A stretch of DNA of 13,775 bases, from positions 1 to 13,775 of the forward strand of contig JAEWBW010000023.1 in the NCBI GenBank assembly GCA_023390955.1, written 5' to 3'. Source of the stretch: Pseudomonadota bacterium. GTDB taxonomy: Bacteria > Pseudomonadota > Alphaproteobacteria > Rhizobiales > Xanthobacteraceae. A program made the translations under genes and the position numbers. How positions within the stretch are numbered: the first letter of the stretch is position 1; every line of letters begins with the position of its first letter. The notes below the pieces were generated by a model. It was not told the DNA's origin and did not search any database. It saw only the letters and a program-made list of their open reading frames with translations. This document shows, in pieces, positions 1 through 6,831 of the stretch.

Positions 1-2
1 AG

Positions 3-974
3 ATCGTCTTCTCCGGCGTTGGCAAGACCGAAACGGAGCTCCGCGCCGCGCTCGCCGCCGACATCCTCTGTCTCAACGTCGAATCCGAGCCCGAGCTCGA
101 GCTGCTGTCGCGCGTTGCGACCGAGATGGGCAAGACCGCGCGCATCTCGATCCGCGTCAATCCGGACGTCGACGCCGGCACGCACGCAAAGATCTCGACC
201 GGCAAGTCCGAGAACAAGTTCGGCATCCCGATCGCGCATGCCCGCGAGGTCTATGCGCGCGCGGCAAAGCTGCCGGGCATCGAGGTCACCGGCACCGACG
301 TGCATATCGGCAGCCAGATCACCGATCTCTCCAAGATGGAGACGGCGTTCCGCATCCTCTCCGAGTTCGTGCAGACGCTGCGCGCCGACGGCCACAACAT
401 CAGCCACGTCGATTTCGGCGGCGGTCTCGGCATTCCCTATTACATGGACCGCGAAGCGCCGCCGGCGCCCGACGCCTATGCCGCCATGGTCAAGCGCGTC
501 AGCCACAATCTCGGCTGCACGCTGATGTTCGAGCCGGGCCGCATGATCGTCGGCAATGCCGGCATCCTCGTCGCCAAGGTGATCTATGTGAAGCACGGTG
601 ACGGCAAGAACTTCGTCATCATCGATGCCGCGATGAACGATTTGATCCGCCCGACGCTGTATGAAGCGCACCACGAGATCCTGCCGGTGACGCAGCCGCA
701 GGCGGGGGTAGCGACGATGATGGCCGACGTCGTCGGCCCCGTCTGCGAGACCGGCGACTATCTCGCGCTCGACCGCGCCCTGCCGACGCCGAAGCCCGGC
801 GATCTCTTGGCGATCATGACCGCCGGCGCCTATGGCGCGGTGCAGGCCGGCACCTACAACACGCGGGCACTGGTGCCCGAAGTGCTGGTGAAGGGCGACC
901 AATACGCCGTGATCCGCCCGCGCATCGAGGTCGAGCAACTGATCGCGATGGATACGCCGGCGCCGTGGCTGTGA
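3..974 (+). CDS. lysA: Diaminopimelate decarboxylase, 5'-truncated by window edge
   Basis: Catalyses the last step of lysine synthesis, PLP-dependent decarboxylation of meso-diaminopimelate to L-lysine, in the cytoplasm. The reading frame is open from base 3, so about 100 N-terminal residues, including the PLP-binding lysine, lie off the left edge; 323 residues are visible. Fold-type III decarboxylase motifs follow in the expected order: HIGSQI, the glycine-rich GGGLGIPY phosphate-binding loop, EPGR, the catalytic CETGD, and GAYGAVQAGTYN near the C-terminus. The protein ends ...DTPAPWL with a TGA at 972-974. The first ATG in view (126) is internal and is not the start. The gene converges on a reductase gene whose stop lies 14 bases downstream, with a small hairpin between and over the two stops. 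Identification is firm; the completeness of the 5' part cannot be judged here. Confidence 0.97.
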   Translation: MVFSGVGKTETELRAALAADILCLNVESEPELELLSRVATEMGKTARISIRVNPDVDAGTHAKISTGKSENKFGIPIAHAREVYARAAKLPGIEVTGTDVHIGSQITDLSKMETAFRILSEFVQTLRADGHNISHVDFGGGLGIPYYMDREAPPAPDAYAAMVKRVSHNLGCTLMFEPGRMIVGNAGILVAKVIYVKHGDGKNFVIIDAAMNDLIRPTLYEAHHEILPVTQPQAGVATMMADVVGPVCETGDYLALDRALPTPKPGDLLAIMTAGAYGAVQAGTYNTRALVPEVLVKGDQYAVIRPRIEVEQLIAMDTPAPWL

Positions 975-989
975 CGCCGTGACCGGCGT
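974..989 (+). terminator. Small GC hairpin at the lysA 3' end
   Basis: A perfect 6-bp stem (acgccg/cggcgt) with a 4-base loop (tgac) begins on the last base of the lysA stop and ends on the first base of the opposing gene's stop codon. On the plus strand it is followed by a T-rich run (tacttcttt), which fits a weak intrinsic terminator for lysA. On the minus strand no T-run follows. The stem is short, so termination activity is only an inference. Confidence 0.4.
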
Positions 990-1879
990 TACTTCTTTCC
1001 GCCGACCACAACGCCCGCCTTCTTCTCGATCGGCTTGATCGCCGCGGTGAAATCGGAGTCGGCGCCTTCCGCGCTGATCACGGTTTCCCAGAGCCGTCCG
1101 ACCGCGTCCGCGACCTCCATCGACAGGCCGAGTTGCTTCATCTCCTCCAGCGCGAGGCGGACGTCCTTCACCATCAGGCCGGTGGCGAAGCCGAAGTCGA
1201 AACTGCGCGGCAGCACCGAGCGCGGAAACTTGTCGCGGCTCGCCGTGTTCATACCGGAGCCGGCGTTGATGACGTCGATCATCACGGCCGGATCGAGCCC
1301 AGCCTTCACACCCATCACGACAGCTTCCGACGTTGCGACAATGGCGGTCGCCGACAGGAAATTGTTGGCGAGCTTCATGGTCTGCGCCGAGCCCGGCTTC
1401 TCGCCGATGAAGAAGACCTTTCCGATCACGCCGAGCGCGTCCTTGAGCGTGTCGAAATCAGCCTTCGGTCCCGACACCATTACGGCCAGCGTGCCCTTCT
1501 CGGCGCCGGCGACGCCGCCGGAGACGGGGCTGTCGATCTGCACGATGTTGCGTTTCGCGAGCAGGCCGTGGATCTGCGTGGCCATCTGCGAGCCGACGGT
1601 CGACAGGTCGACGAAGCGCTTGACGCGCTTGCCCTCGATCACGCCGTTCGCTCCCGTCGCGACTTCAAGCGAGGCCTTGAGCGACGGCAGGCTCGCCATC
1701 ACCGTTTCGACCTGGTCGGCGACGTCCTTCGGCGAGGTCGCCGCCCTGGCGCCGCGCGCGACGAGCTTGTCCATGACCTCCTTGCGGGTGTCGAACACGA
1801 CGAGCGCGTGCCCCGCCTCGATCAGCCGCCGCGCCATCGGGAACCCCATGTTCCCGAGGCCGATGAATCCGATATCCAT
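989..1879 (-). CDS. NAD(P)-dependent oxidoreductase, 3-hydroxyisobutyrate dehydrogenase family
   Basis: A 296-residue beta-hydroxyacid dehydrogenase of usual family length. The N-terminal Rossmann domain opens with GLGNMG (residues 7-12) and has D30 at the end of beta-2. The substrate signature DSPVSGG lies at 116-122. The catalytic-lysine region KLANN has the lysine at 169, and an all-helical C-terminal half follows. The family includes 3-hydroxyisobutyrate dehydrogenase (valine catabolism) and tartronate semialdehyde reductase; the sequence alone does not tell me which substrate is used. The ATG at 1879 is chosen over a longer frame because it starts right at the Rossmann strand (MDIGFIGLG) and has a good upstream AAGGA. 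It lies downstream of, and on the same strand as, a carboxymuconolactone decarboxylase-like gene, separated by 211 bases that hold a palindromic repeat. Co-transcription is possible but not shown. Confidence 0.9.
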   Translation of the reverse strand: MDIGFIGLGNMGFPMARRLIEAGHALVVFDTRKEVMDKLVARGARAATSPKDVADQVETVMASLPSLKASLEVATGANGVIEGKRVKRFVDLSTVGSQMATQIHGLLAKRNIVQIDSPVSGGVAGAEKGTLAVMVSGPKADFDTLKDALGVIGKVFFIGEKPGSAQTMKLANNFLSATAIVATSEAVVMGVKAGLDPAVMIDVINAGSGMNTASRDKFPRSVLPRSFDFGFATGLMVKDVRLALEEMKQLGLSMEVADAVGRLWETVISAEGADSDFTAAIKPIEKKAGVVVGGKK

Positions 1880-1930
1880 GGTGTTTCCTTTTATTCGTTG
1901 TCGGCGAAAGACGCGCCCCAACCTCTGCTG

Positions 1931-2049
1931 TCGTCCTGGCGTAGGCCAGGACCCATCACCCCAGGGCGAAGTTGTGGCGTGTTGTGGTCACTCCGAGTCC
2001 TCGTAACCACGTCCGCCGTGGTTATGGGTCCTGGCTTTCGCCAGGACGA
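1931..2049. repeat. Intergenic palindromic repeat, type A
   Basis: The outer arms at 1931-1956 and 2024-2049 are inverted copies matching at 24 of 26 bases. Each arm is itself a small hairpin (cctggc...gccagg). An inner dyad (taaccac/gtggtta, 2004-2010 and 2018-2024) sits just inside the right arm. The element occupies most of the gap between two minus-strand genes. The motif is of the kind seen in many copies between genes of Bradyrhizobium and relatives; that is recollection, not a search. In RNA it would form a long structured spacer that might attenuate or stabilise the transcript. No coding sequence is credible here, although a frame stays open through it by chance. Confidence 0.75.
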
Positions 2050-2090
2050 CGATGGTGAGGGACGCTGCGTTCCCTCACTCTCATCGTCAC

Positions 2091-2474
2091 TCACGCCTTC
2101 CCGTCGATCTCCGCGAACACCTCGCGTGCGATGCGGAAGCTGTCGACCGCGGCGGGCATGCCGCCATAGATCGCGACCTGCATCAGGATCTCGCGGATTT
2201 CGTCGCGGGTGACGCCGTTGGTCAATGCGCCCTTCAGGTGCGCGCGAAACTCGTGCTGGCGGTTGAGGATGGCGATCATTGCGATGTTGAGCATGCTGCG
2301 GGTCTTGCGCGGCAGCTCCTCGCGACCCCAGACCGTGCCCCAGCAATATTCGTTCAGCATTTCCTGGAACGGACGGTTGAAGTCGTCGACGTTCTTCAGG
2401 GCGTTGTTGACATAGGCTTCGCCCAGCACCGCTTTGCGGACTTCCAGCCCCTTGTCATGCATCTTCTTGTCCAT
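2091..2474 (-). CDS. Carboxymuconolactone decarboxylase (CMD) family protein
   Basis: A 127-residue single-domain protein of the PcaC/CMD type. The recognisable core runs from EELPRKTRSMLNIAMIAILN (about 52-71) through HEFRAHLKGALTNGVT (74-89) to EILMQVAIYGGMPAA (95-109), close to 4-carboxymuconolactone decarboxylase (protocatechuate branch of the beta-ketoadipate pathway). It has a single cysteine, C44, in CWGTVW and lacks the AhpD CxxC pair, so an AhpD-like peroxidase role is unlikely. No other pca gene (pcaB, pcaD, pcaG, pcaH) is nearby, so the substrate is uncertain and many such proteins are orphan relatives. The ATG at 2474 has AGGGA about 6 bases upstream on the minus strand. It lies upstream of the 3-hydroxyisobutyrate dehydrogenase-family gene in the same direction. 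Confidence 0.88.
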   Translation of the reverse strand: MDKKMHDKGLEVRKAVLGEAYVNNALKNVDDFNRPFQEMLNEYCWGTVWGREELPRKTRSMLNIAMIAILNRQHEFRAHLKGALTNGVTRDEIREILMQVAIYGGMPAAVDSFRIAREVFAEIDGKA

Positions 2475-2655
2475 GGCGTTTCCCTTTGCTCTTCAGGTTT
2501 CTGTTGGCAGGTTCGTGCGCGGAAACTACGGGGTCGGCGCGGGGCAGTCACGTCCTCGTGTTATGCACCGAAGGGGTGTGGGGTCCCGTATCGGAACGGG
2601 TGCCTCAGTGCTGCCGTTGTGCTAGGTTGTCGTACCGGGCAACTTGGAGAGCTGA
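2475..2655. promoter_or_regulatory. Divergent intergenic region, CMD gene / DUF4175 gene
   Basis: This 181-base spacer must carry start signals for both flanking genes unless either is read from further away. I see a GGAG at 2646-2649, six bases before the TTG start at 2656, and a small dyad cccgt/acggg at 2585-2589 and 2596-2600. No convincing -35/-10 pair stands out on either strand, so this is a promoter region by position only. Confidence 0.35.
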
Positions 2656-5265
2656 TTGAACGGCGCCACCCCTGATCCGTCAGATCCGAGCCGCAACGGC
2701 GATGCGCTGTCGCGGCTGAAGCTGACGCAGGCCCTCGACCGGGCCACTTATGCGATCGCCTGGGAACGCGGCTGGCCGCATCTGGCGCGGTTTCTGACCG
2801 TCGTCGGATTGTTTCTGGTGGTATCCTGGGCTGGCCTCTGGCTGGCGCTGCCCTCCGTCGCCCGCGCGATTGCGCTTGGCCTGTTTGCCGTCGCGACGCT
2901 TGCCGCCCTCGTGCCGATGGTTCGTTTCCGCTGGCCGACCCGCGAGCAGGCGCTGAGCCGGCTCGATACCGGCTCCGGTTTTCGTCACCGCCCGGCCACC
3001 ACCCTTACCGACACGCTGAGTTCGACGGATCCGATCGCGCAGGCGCTCTGGCAGGCCCAGCGCGAGCGCACGCTGGCCTCGCTCAAGCGCATCCGCGCCG
3101 GATTGCCGCACCCCCGGCTCGCCATCCACGATCCCTGGGCGCTGCGCGCGCTGGTCATGGTCATGCTGGTCGCCACCTTCTTCGCTGCCGGTGACGAGCG
3201 CGGCACACGGCTTGGTGCCGCCTTCGACTGGAACGGCGTGCTTGCCCCCACCAATATCCGTGTCGACGCCTGGGTCACTCCGCCGCTCTACACCGGCAAG
3301 CCGCCGGTGATCCTGTCGGCGGCCAACAAGGAGGCCGCGGTGCTGCCCGCCAGCGGCCCGCTCCAGGTTCCCGGCGGCTCGACGCTGATCGTGCGCTCCT
3401 CCGGCGGCAACCTCGATGTCGTCGTCACCGGCGGCGTCAAGGAGGTTGCGCCGACCGAGCAGGCGCCCAAGGGCACCAACGAGAAGCATTTTGCCATCAC
3501 CGGCGACGGCACCGCGCATGTCCGTGCGCCGTCCGGCCAGCCGCAATGGGCGTTTTCGGCGACCGGCGATCGTCCGCCGACGATCGCGCTCGCCAAGGAT
3601 CCGGAACGCCAGGCCCGCGGCTCACTGCAATTGTCCTACAAGATCGAGGATGATTTCGGCGTCACCGGCGCCGAAGCGCGCTTTGCCCCGCGCACATCGG
3701 AGGCGCCGAAGGGTGACGAGAAGGCCGCCCGCCCGCTGTTCCAGCCGCCGCAATTTCCCCTGGTGCTGCCGAACGCGCGCACCCGCAACGGCGTCGGCCA
3801 GACCGTCAAGGACCTCAGCGAAGATCCCTATGCCGGCGCCGACGTCACGCTGACGCTGACCGCGAAGGACGAGGCCAACAACGAGGGCAAGAGCGAGCCC
3901 TTCAACATGCGCCTGCCGGAGCGCCTGTTCACCAAGCCGCTCGCCCGCGCGCTGATCGAGCAGCGTCGCATCCTGGCGCTCGACGGCAACAGGAATTCGG
4001 ACGTCTACACCGCCCTCGACGCGATGATGATCGCGCCCGAACTGTTCACGCCGCAGACCGGCCAATATCTCGGACTGCACAGCGTCGCACGCCAGCTCGA
4101 GGCCGCGCGCACCGACGACGCTTTGCGCGAGGTCGTGGCGAGCCTGTGGGCGCTCGCCGTGACAATCGAGGACGGCAACATCTCCGACGTCGACAAGGCG
4201 CTGCGCGCGGCGCAGGACGCGCTCAAGCAGGCGCTCGATCGCAACGCCAGCGATGAAGAGATCAAGAAGCTGACGCAGGATCTGCGGCAGGCCATGGAAA
4301 ACTTCATGCGCCAGCTCGCCGAGCAGCAGCGCAACAATCCGCAGCAACTGGCCCGGCCGCTCGATCCGAATACCAAGATGCTGCGCCAGCAGGATCTGCA
4401 GAACATGATCGACCGCATGGAGCGCCTGTCGCGCTCCGGCGACAAGGATGCCGCCAAGCAGCTGCTCGAGCAGCTCCAGCAGATGCTGGAGGGCCTGCAG
4501 ATGGCGCAGCCGGGACAGAGCGGCGAGAGCGACATGGAGCAGGCGCTCAACGAGCTCGGCGACATGATCCGCAAGCAGCAGCAATTGCGCGACAAGACCT
4601 TCAAGCAGGGCCAGGATTCCCGGCGCGACCGCCAGCGTGGCAAGCAGGGCCAGCAGGGTGACCAGCAGATGGGCGACCTGCAGCAGGACCAGCAGGCGCT
4701 GCGCGACCGGCTGAAGAAGCTCCAGGACGATCTCGCCAAGCGCGGTCTCTCCCAGAACGGCCAAAAAGGGCAGAAGGGCCAGAAGGGTCAAAAAGGTCCG
4801 CAGGGCGAGCAGGGTCAGCAAGGCCAGCAGGGTGGCGATCAGGACGGCGACGGCGACGATGATGGCGGGCTCGATGCCGCCGACGGCGCCATGGGCGATG
4901 CCGGCAGCAAGCTCGGCGAAGGCAATGCCGACGGCGCCGTGGACTCCCAGGGCAAGGCGCTCGAAGCCTTGCGCAAAGGCGCGCAGAAGATGGCCGAGGC
5001 GATGCAGCAGGGCGATGGCGACGGCCAGGGCGATGGCCCCGGTCAGCGCGCCGGCCGTCAGCAGAGCGGCGGCAACCAGACCGATCCGCTGGGACGTCCG
5101 CTGCATGGCCGCGAATATGGCGACGATTACACGGTGAAGATCCCCGGCGAGATCGACGTCCAGCGCGTGCGCCGCATCCTCGAAGAGCTCCGCCGTCGTC
5201 TCGGCGACTCCGCGCGGCCGCAGATCGAGCTCGACTATATCGAGCGGCTGCTGAAGGACTTCTGA
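2656..5265 (+). CDS. TIGR02302/DUF4175 family membrane protein
   Basis: An 869-residue alphaproteobacterial protein of unknown biochemical function. Three hydrophobic segments lie near residues 45-65, 68-90 and 161-178, followed by a long, probably periplasmic, region (about 190-570). Then comes a Q/E/K-rich, probably coiled-coil stretch (about 490-700). A low-complexity tract from about 702 has four tandem GQK units, then GPQGEQGQQGQQGG and Asp/Gly-rich sequence. A compact C-terminus (HGREYGDDYTVKIPGEIDVQ...) ends LLKDF. The start is TTG: an in-frame TGA lies directly before it (2653-2655), a GGAG sits at 2646-2649, and no in-frame ATG occurs until about residue 88, after the first two membrane segments. 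It converges on the response regulator gene across a long palindrome and lies close to ftsEX, which suggests an envelope role; that is inference. Family assignment rests on recalled overall architecture. Confidence 0.9.
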   Translation: MNGATPDPSDPSRNGDALSRLKLTQALDRATYAIAWERGWPHLARFLTVVGLFLVVSWAGLWLALPSVARAIALGLFAVATLAALVPMVRFRWPTREQALSRLDTGSGFRHRPATTLTDTLSSTDPIAQALWQAQRERTLASLKRIRAGLPHPRLAIHDPWALRALVMVMLVATFFAAGDERGTRLGAAFDWNGVLAPTNIRVDAWVTPPLYTGKPPVILSAANKEAAVLPASGPLQVPGGSTLIVRSSGGNLDVVVTGGVKEVAPTEQAPKGTNEKHFAITGDGTAHVRAPSGQPQWAFSATGDRPPTIALAKDPERQARGSLQLSYKIEDDFGVTGAEARFAPRTSEAPKGDEKAARPLFQPPQFPLVLPNARTRNGVGQTVKDLSEDPYAGADVTLTLTAKDEANNEGKSEPFNMRLPERLFTKPLARALIEQRRILALDGNRNSDVYTALDAMMIAPELFTPQTGQYLGLHSVARQLEAARTDDALREVVASLWALAVTIEDGNISDVDKALRAAQDALKQALDRNASDEEIKKLTQDLRQAMENFMRQLAEQQRNNPQQLARPLDPNTKMLRQQDLQNMIDRMERLSRSGDKDAAKQLLEQLQQMLEGLQMAQPGQSGESDMEQALNELGDMIRKQQQLRDKTFKQGQDSRRDRQRGKQGQQGDQQMGDLQQDQQALRDRLKKLQDDLAKRGLSQNGQKGQKGQKGQKGPQGEQGQQGQQGGDQDGDGDDDGGLDAADGAMGDAGSKLGEGNADGAVDSQGKALEALRKGAQKMAEAMQQGDGDGQGDGPGQRAGRQQSGGNQTDPLGRPLHGREYGDDYTVKIPGEIDVQRVRRILEELRRRLGDSARPQIELDYIERLLKDF

Positions 5266-5277
5266 GCGCTACTTCCT

Positions 5278-5357
5278 CGTCATTGCGAGCGCAGCGAAGC
5301 AATCCAGAATCCCCCCGCGGAAAGACTCTGGATTGCTTCGCTGCGCTCGCAATGACG
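5278..5357. repeat. Intergenic palindromic repeat, type B (perfect 31-bp arms)
   Basis: The left arm 5278-5308 and right arm 5327-5357 are perfect inverted copies around an 18-base spacer. The element almost fills the 104-base gap between two convergent genes, starting 13 bases after one stop and ending 12 bases before the other. The core (cattgcgagcgcagcgaagc) is a motif I recall as frequent between genes of Bradyrhizobium/Rhodopseudomonas-type genomes. Two GANTC sequences, the CcrM methylation target in alphaproteobacteria, lie at 5307-5311 and 5324-5328 at the arm/loop boundaries. It would form a very stable hairpin from either strand and could serve as a bidirectional terminator, though no T-tract follows. 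Confidence 0.85.
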
Positions 5358-5369
5358 ATGTAGAGACAG

Positions 5370-5744
5370 CTACGCCTTCTTCGCCGCAAGCGCGTCCGCC
5401 ACCGCCGTGCGAATATCGGCCACCGAGAACGGCTTCGTCACGACGTCATGCACCAGCGCACTCAGATTCGAGGCGCGCTCGCGCTGGTCGGCAAATCCCG
5501 TCATCAGCAAGATCGTCAGGTCGGGAAAATCGCGCGCGGCCGAAAGCGCGAGCGCAATGCCGTCCATGACCGGCATCTGGATGTCGGTGAGCAGAAGGTC
5601 GAACGCGCCGTCGGCGTTGGTCAGGATCTCCAGCGCCTCGGCGCCGTCATGGGCGGTGACGGTCTCGTGGCCGTCCATCGCGATGGCGCGTGCGACCAGC
5701 GTGCGCATCGAGTCTTCGTCGTCGGCGATCAGCACCCTGGACAT
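5370..5744 (-). CDS. Single-domain response regulator (CpdR-like)
   Basis: A 124-residue protein that is a receiver domain only, with no output domain. All phosphorylation residues are present: acidic pair D8/D9 in IADDED, phospho-acceptor D54 in LLTDIQMP, T82 in MTGFA, and K104 in TKPF. The MTGFA/TKPF context resembles CpdR, the ClpXP-adaptor response regulator of alphaproteobacteria. The match is not close enough to assign that name, and other stand-alone receivers such as DivK share the layout. No histidine kinase is in the window. The ATG at 5744 lies 39 bases downstream of the zinc-ribbon gene's stop, so the two are probably co-transcribed. It would act through protein-protein contacts, possibly linking envelope or division state to phosphorelay signalling; this is inference. 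Confidence 0.9.
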   Translation of the reverse strand: MSRVLIADDEDSMRTLVARAIAMDGHETVTAHDGAEALEILTNADGAFDLLLTDIQMPVMDGIALALSAARDFPDLTILLMTGFADQRERASNLSALVHDVVTKPFSVADIRTAVADALAAKKA

Positions 5745-5783
5745 GGAATCCGTTCCCGCCTGCTCAAAAGCCTGCCGCTCCGA

Positions 5784-6668
5784 TTATACGCTGCCGCCGG
5801 CGATGTCGCGCCGGTTGAAGAAGCGAATGTCGATGTTGCGCCCCTCCGCCGGCGGCGAGGCCAGGCGCGACTTGAAGACGGCGCGCTCGCCGGGCTGCAG
5901 CACGGTCTGCTCCAGCACCGCGTTCCACGCGTAGATTTCCGCGCCTTGCGCGTCGCGGACCGCGAAGCGCAGCCGCGGAATGTCCATCGCCTTCCGGGTC
6001 TGCCCGATGATCGTGCCTTCGATCACCAGCACCTGCTTGCCGTCCACGGTCTCGGAGGTGACCTTGACGTCCCTGAAGGCCAGCCCGCGCAGGTTCACCT
6101 CGAACCCGACCAGCTTGTAGAAGGCGGCGGTCTGCGGCAGCAGCCGCACCATTTCGGCGCGCCAGATCACCAGCGCGAGGACGAGGGCGCCCATGGCCGC
6201 ACAGGCGGTCGGCAGGCCGACATAGGATTTCTTCGCCGCAGGGCGCTCGACCACCGGCTGGGCGACGCGAGCGCCGCGGCGGCTGAACAGGCCGCGGAAC
6301 CAGGATTGGTGATGCGGCTTCTCGGCGACTTCGGCCTCCGCCGTGGACCATTCGTCATCGGCCTTGGCCTCCTGGGCCTCGTCGGCAGGCCAGTCGCTGG
6401 CGATCGACGGGCTCTCGACCACGGGCGTGTCGGCGGCAGCCTCTTCGTTGGCGTAGGAGTTCCACTGGGCGGCGAGATCGGCCTGATCGTCGGTCTGGCC
6501 GGCTGCGGCCATGGCCGGCGCCGGAACCTGCACGTCCTCAATGGCGTCCTCGGGGTGCGCCACCCAGGTTTCCTTGCAGCGCGAGCAGCGCACCGTCCGC
6601 CCGTTCGCCCCCAGGCTCGCAAGCTTGATGGCATAGGATGTCGTACAATGGGGGCAGACGATATGCAT
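5784..6668 (-). CDS. Zinc-ribbon (MJ0042-type) membrane protein with DUF3426-like C-terminus
   Basis: A 294-residue protein. The N-terminal zinc ribbon has two CxxC knuckles, C5/C8 in CPHC and C28/C31 in CSRC, with the family's following W35. An acidic, Ala/Glu-rich, probably disordered linker spans about 40-120. A basic patch (FSRRGAR) precedes one transmembrane helix at about 150-170. The C-terminal domain (about 185-294, VEIEGTIIG-like beta strands and a DIRFFNR ending) resembles DUF3426. The predicted topology is cytoplasmic ribbon and periplasmic C-domain. The ATG at 6668 is chosen because it places the first CxxC at residues 5-8 as in related proteins and has GAGG upstream; a start nine codons earlier is possible. 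It is divergent from ftsE and upstream of the response regulator. Function is unknown; the ribbon might bind nucleic acid or protein. Confidence 0.88.
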   Translation of the reverse strand: MHIVCPHCTTSYAIKLASLGANGRTVRCSRCKETWVAHPEDAIEDVQVPAPAMAAAGQTDDQADLAAQWNSYANEEAAADTPVVESPSIASDWPADEAQEAKADDEWSTAEAEVAEKPHHQSWFRGLFSRRGARVAQPVVERPAAKKSYVGLPTACAAMGALVLALVIWRAEMVRLLPQTAAFYKLVGFEVNLRGLAFRDVKVTSETVDGKQVLVIEGTIIGQTRKAMDIPRLRFAVRDAQGAEIYAWNAVLEQTVLQPGERAVFKSRLASPPAEGRNIDIRFFNRRDIAGGSV

Positions 6669-6831
6669 GGACGAGCCTCGACAAGACCCGGTCACGCGAG
6701 ACCGGGCGCCCTTGGATGCTACAAGGCGACCGTTAACGAACCGGAAACCATAACGGCCGCAAAACCCCTTTGATTGCGCGTGGCGGAGCGTTCCGGCGCG
6801 GCCCGCGCCCCCTCTCGAACGGAGCTGAGCT
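6669..6831. promoter_or_regulatory. Divergent control region, zinc-ribbon gene / ftsE
   Basis: This 163-base region separates divergent starts. It holds a perfect 7-bp hairpin (cccggtc/gaccggg, 6687-6693 and 6700-6706, loop acgcga) 18 bases upstream of the zinc-ribbon ATG, where it would sit in that gene's leader or promoter. It also holds an inverted repeat CCGTTA-N15-TAACGG (6730-6735, 6751-6756). The ftsE ribosome site GGAG is at 6821-6824, seven bases before its TTG. The AT-rich patch around 6725-6775 is the likeliest promoter core. The TTAAC within the left arm resembles a CtrA half-site, but the full TTAA-N7-TTAA form is absent. No sigma70 pair is clear. Confidence 0.45.

Noticed and set aside
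1133..2212. Plus-strand frame of 359 codons opposite the reductase and CMD genes
   Set aside because: His/Arg/Asp-rich shadow crossing two real genes and a palindromic repeat; no domain.
1891..2346. Minus-strand frame spanning the palindromic repeat and part of the CMD gene
   Set aside because: Its sequence comes from the repeat plus a shifted frame of the CMD gene; the CMD frame itself carries the family motifs.
2585..2600. Short dyad cccgt/acggg in the 2475-2655 spacer
   Set aside because: Five-base arms in GC-rich DNA are expected by chance; no supporting context for a terminator or operator.
4741..4870. Tandem DNA repeat or CRISPR-like array inside the DUF4175 gene
   Set aside because: The 9-base periodicity encodes GQK/GQQ repeats with variable codons in an open frame; there are no spacers and no repeat of CRISPR length.
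3622..5106. Long minus-strand open frame (494 codons) opposite the DUF4175 gene
   Set aside because: It is a Leu/Ala/Arg-rich shadow of the GC-rich Gln/Gly coding strand (CAG read backwards gives CTG), with no domain; the plus-strand protein has clear membrane and family architecture.
6731..6755. CtrA-type binding site upstream of ftsE
   Set aside because: Only a TTAAC half-site is present; the TTAA-N7-TTAA consensus is not met, so no site is called.
5448..6773. Plus-strand frame of 441 codons opposite the response regulator and zinc-ribbon genes
   Set aside because: Crosses two well-supported minus-strand genes with intact motifs; its composition is that of an antisense shadow.
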